Positions 62,481 to 64,000 of a stretch of 64,000 bases of DNA are shown here, one piece after another (within the stretch, counting starts at the first letter, position 1; each line of letters starts with the position of its first letter). A program made the translations under genes and the position numbers. The stretch is from Tetracentron sinense (taxonomy: Eukaryota > Streptophyta > Magnoliopsida > Trochodendrales > Trochodendraceae), in NCBI GenBank assembly GCA_015143295.1, contig CM026562.1:17259442-17323441 (forward strand), written 5' to 3'. The notes below the pieces were generated by a model. The model saw only the letters and a program-made list of their open reading frames with translations. It was not told where the DNA came from and did no database searches.

Positions 62481-64000
62481 GTGATCCTGAGTACTCTAAG
62501 AGAAGGAGGATCCGTCTCTCGTCCACCACTTTTTGATGGAAATAATTATGCATACTGGAAAGCTAGAATGAGAGCCTTTCTCAAATCTATAGACGAGAGA
62601 ATTTGGATGTCTATACAGAATGGGTGGACTACGCCCATAAAAACTGTAGGTGATTTGACTGTCGTCAAATATTCTGATGAATGGACCAGAGAAGAGCTTG
62701 ATTCAAGTGGATGGAACACTAAAGGTCTCAATGCTATCTTTACTGCAGTCACTGCTGAAGAATTCAGACGAATTTCTTCATGTGAAACAGCAAAGGAGGC
62801 TTGGGACATTCTTAAAATTACCCATGAGGGTACTACCACTGTTAAAATCTCAAAACTCCAAATGTTAACCACCAAATTTGAACATTTAAACATGGAAGAC
62901 AATGACACTTTTGATGAATTCTATGCAAAACTTAGTGACATTGTCAACGCTAGTTTCAATTTAGGTGAGAAAATATCTGAGTCCAAAATAGTTAGAAAAG
63001 TCCTTAGATCTCTCCCAGAGAGATTTCAACCCAAAGTCACTGCAATCGAAGAGAGTAAAATGTTGACTCTCTGAAGATTGAGGAATTGGTTGGATCACTC
63101 CAAACCTATGAACTCAATCTACGTCCATCCAAGAAGAATAAATCTTTAGCCTTGAAAACCATCAAGGAAACTTTGGATGAGGATGACAGTGATGGAGATA
63201 TGAATGAGGAAGAAATGGCTCTTTTCGTTAAAAAATTTCGAAAATTTTTTAGAACGAAAAAGAGATTTAATCCCAACAGGAAGGAAAAACTTTTGAGAAG
63301 TCAAAGTCTAAGCCCTGGGAAAACAAGAAAAATTCCAAAAGTGGCGACAAGAAATCCCAAGGTGTTCAATGTTATGAATGCCATGGCTTCGGTCATATTT
63401 CACCTAACTGTCCTAACAAGAAGAAGAGTAAGGGCAAGGTGATGAATGCCTGTTGGGATGACAGTGATTCCGAGAATGAAGAATCGGACAGTTCCTCTTC
63501 AAATGAAGATACTGGAATCATACGGCTTTCACTGTTTCCCTTACTGGGATTCTTGAGACTACCTCTGCGGTTGATGAAAAGGATAGAAGTGATGAGAGTA
63601 TTCATACTGAGTCTAGTGATGACTTACAAAAGAGTCAAACTGACTCTGAAAGTGAAGAAGATTTGAAAACAACTTATGATAAGTTGTATGCTGAAAGTTT
63701 GAAACTGACTAAAACAAAAATCTCTTTGAGCAAAAAACTCAAACTCATTCAAAATGAAAGAGATATTTGTAAACTAGTAGCAGAAGAGAAGAGTGCACTA
63801 GTGTAGTCAGTTGGAAAATGAAAAAGAAGCATTTGTTATAAAAGTTCAATGTCTTTTGGAAGAGAATGTCTCATTGACTAATGTGGTCAGAAAATTAGAA
63901 GTTGAAAGAGACACTTCCATGAAAGAAATTGAAGAGTTAAGAACTCTGCAAATGGAGCTGGAAACTTTTAAAGTTTCTCTTGTTGATAAGGTGAAATTTC
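62481..64000 (+). pseudogene. gag: Copia-C gag, partial
   Basis: The position of the Copia-A start codon reads GTG (62481) and the next Met reads CTG, so the initiator seems lost. The frame itself is intact through FDGNNYAYWKARMRAF, with Trp kept where Copia-A has a stop, and the UBN2-like core. One missing A near 63060 (AAAA versus AAAAA) stops it at 63074. It resumes in another frame at 63086 (SLQTYELNLRPSKK). The CCHC knuckle CYECHGFGHISPNC lies at about 63370-63412, then WDDSDSENEESD. A one-base deletion near 63511 and a stop at about 63806 follow. The coiled coil continues to the window edge. Confidence 0.85.

Larger units (their letters stand above)
61210..64000 (+). mobile_element. Copia-C: second Copia-A family member, leaves window in gag
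   Basis: 5' LTR, PBS and gag in the same order and with the same motifs as Copia-A but in plus orientation. It is inserted in LTR K. The 3' part lies outside. Confidence 0.92.

Overview
The window is wall-to-wall nested LTR retrotransposon sequence from a large, repeat-rich flowering-plant genome. No host gene, tRNA or rRNA gene was found. Every coding stretch belongs to Ty1/copia or Ty3/gypsy polyproteins. The PBSs match plant initiator Met-tRNA or Arg-tRNA, and insertions carry 5-bp target-site duplications (TSDs). Element names below (Copia-A, Tekay-1 and so on) are labels for this window only; lineage names are inferred from protein motifs, not from a database search.

Layout, outermost first. 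Copia-B (Sirevirus-like, minus strand) is the host of most of the window. It runs from its outer LTR end near 55474 back to its RT at 10567 and has three insertions. (1) Copia-A (minus, 1865-10566) sits in its RT region. (2) Tat-1, a Tat/Ogre-like gypsy (13527-34936), sits in its gag and itself contains Tekay-1 (minus, 16176-26161, TSD GTCAG). (3) Solo LTR E (36165-54669) sits in its LTR and is split by Tekay-2 (plus, 37899-51553, TSD TAGGC) and by solo LTR H (52114-54261). Tekay-2 is in turn interrupted inside its RT by solo LTR G (43624-46432, TSD ATAGG). To the right are the 5' end of Copia-L, LTR J (minus) just behind Copia-L's PBS, solo LTR M (57390-59606, TSD CCAAC) inside J, LTR K, and Copia-C, which enters K at 61210 and leaves the window in gag. 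At the far left, an open partial ORF (423 to 1, minus) resembles the plant-transposon-associated family PF20167.

Most reading frames are dead. Nearly all in-frame stops are TGG to TGA/TAG, CGA to TGA or CAG/CAA to TAG/TAA, the mark of C-to-T decay. Tekay-2 is the best preserved: intact gag, then a 135-bp gag-pol intron, one frameshift, one stop and the G insertion.

The most interesting material is non-coding. LTRs that otherwise differ share one layout: (a) an array of short palindromes upstream of the TATA box, with a different palindrome in each family; (b) a leader ending in an AAG|GT splice-donor-like site; (c) often a tandem array of hairpin-forming repeats; (d) a CTGAG...CTCAG stem-loop; (e) 10-12 nt later, a 39-51 codon acidic micro-ORF with the core PW(V/I)EE(E/D)Y, whose differences between families fall mostly at third codon positions; and (f) a conserved LTR tail. 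The micro-ORF appears in five families here and decayed in a sixth. It is my main candidate for something undescribed.

One region is an assembly artefact. The 100-N gap at 6784-6883 separates two contig ends that overlap by about 2 kb and were not merged, so part of Copia-A gag is shown twice.
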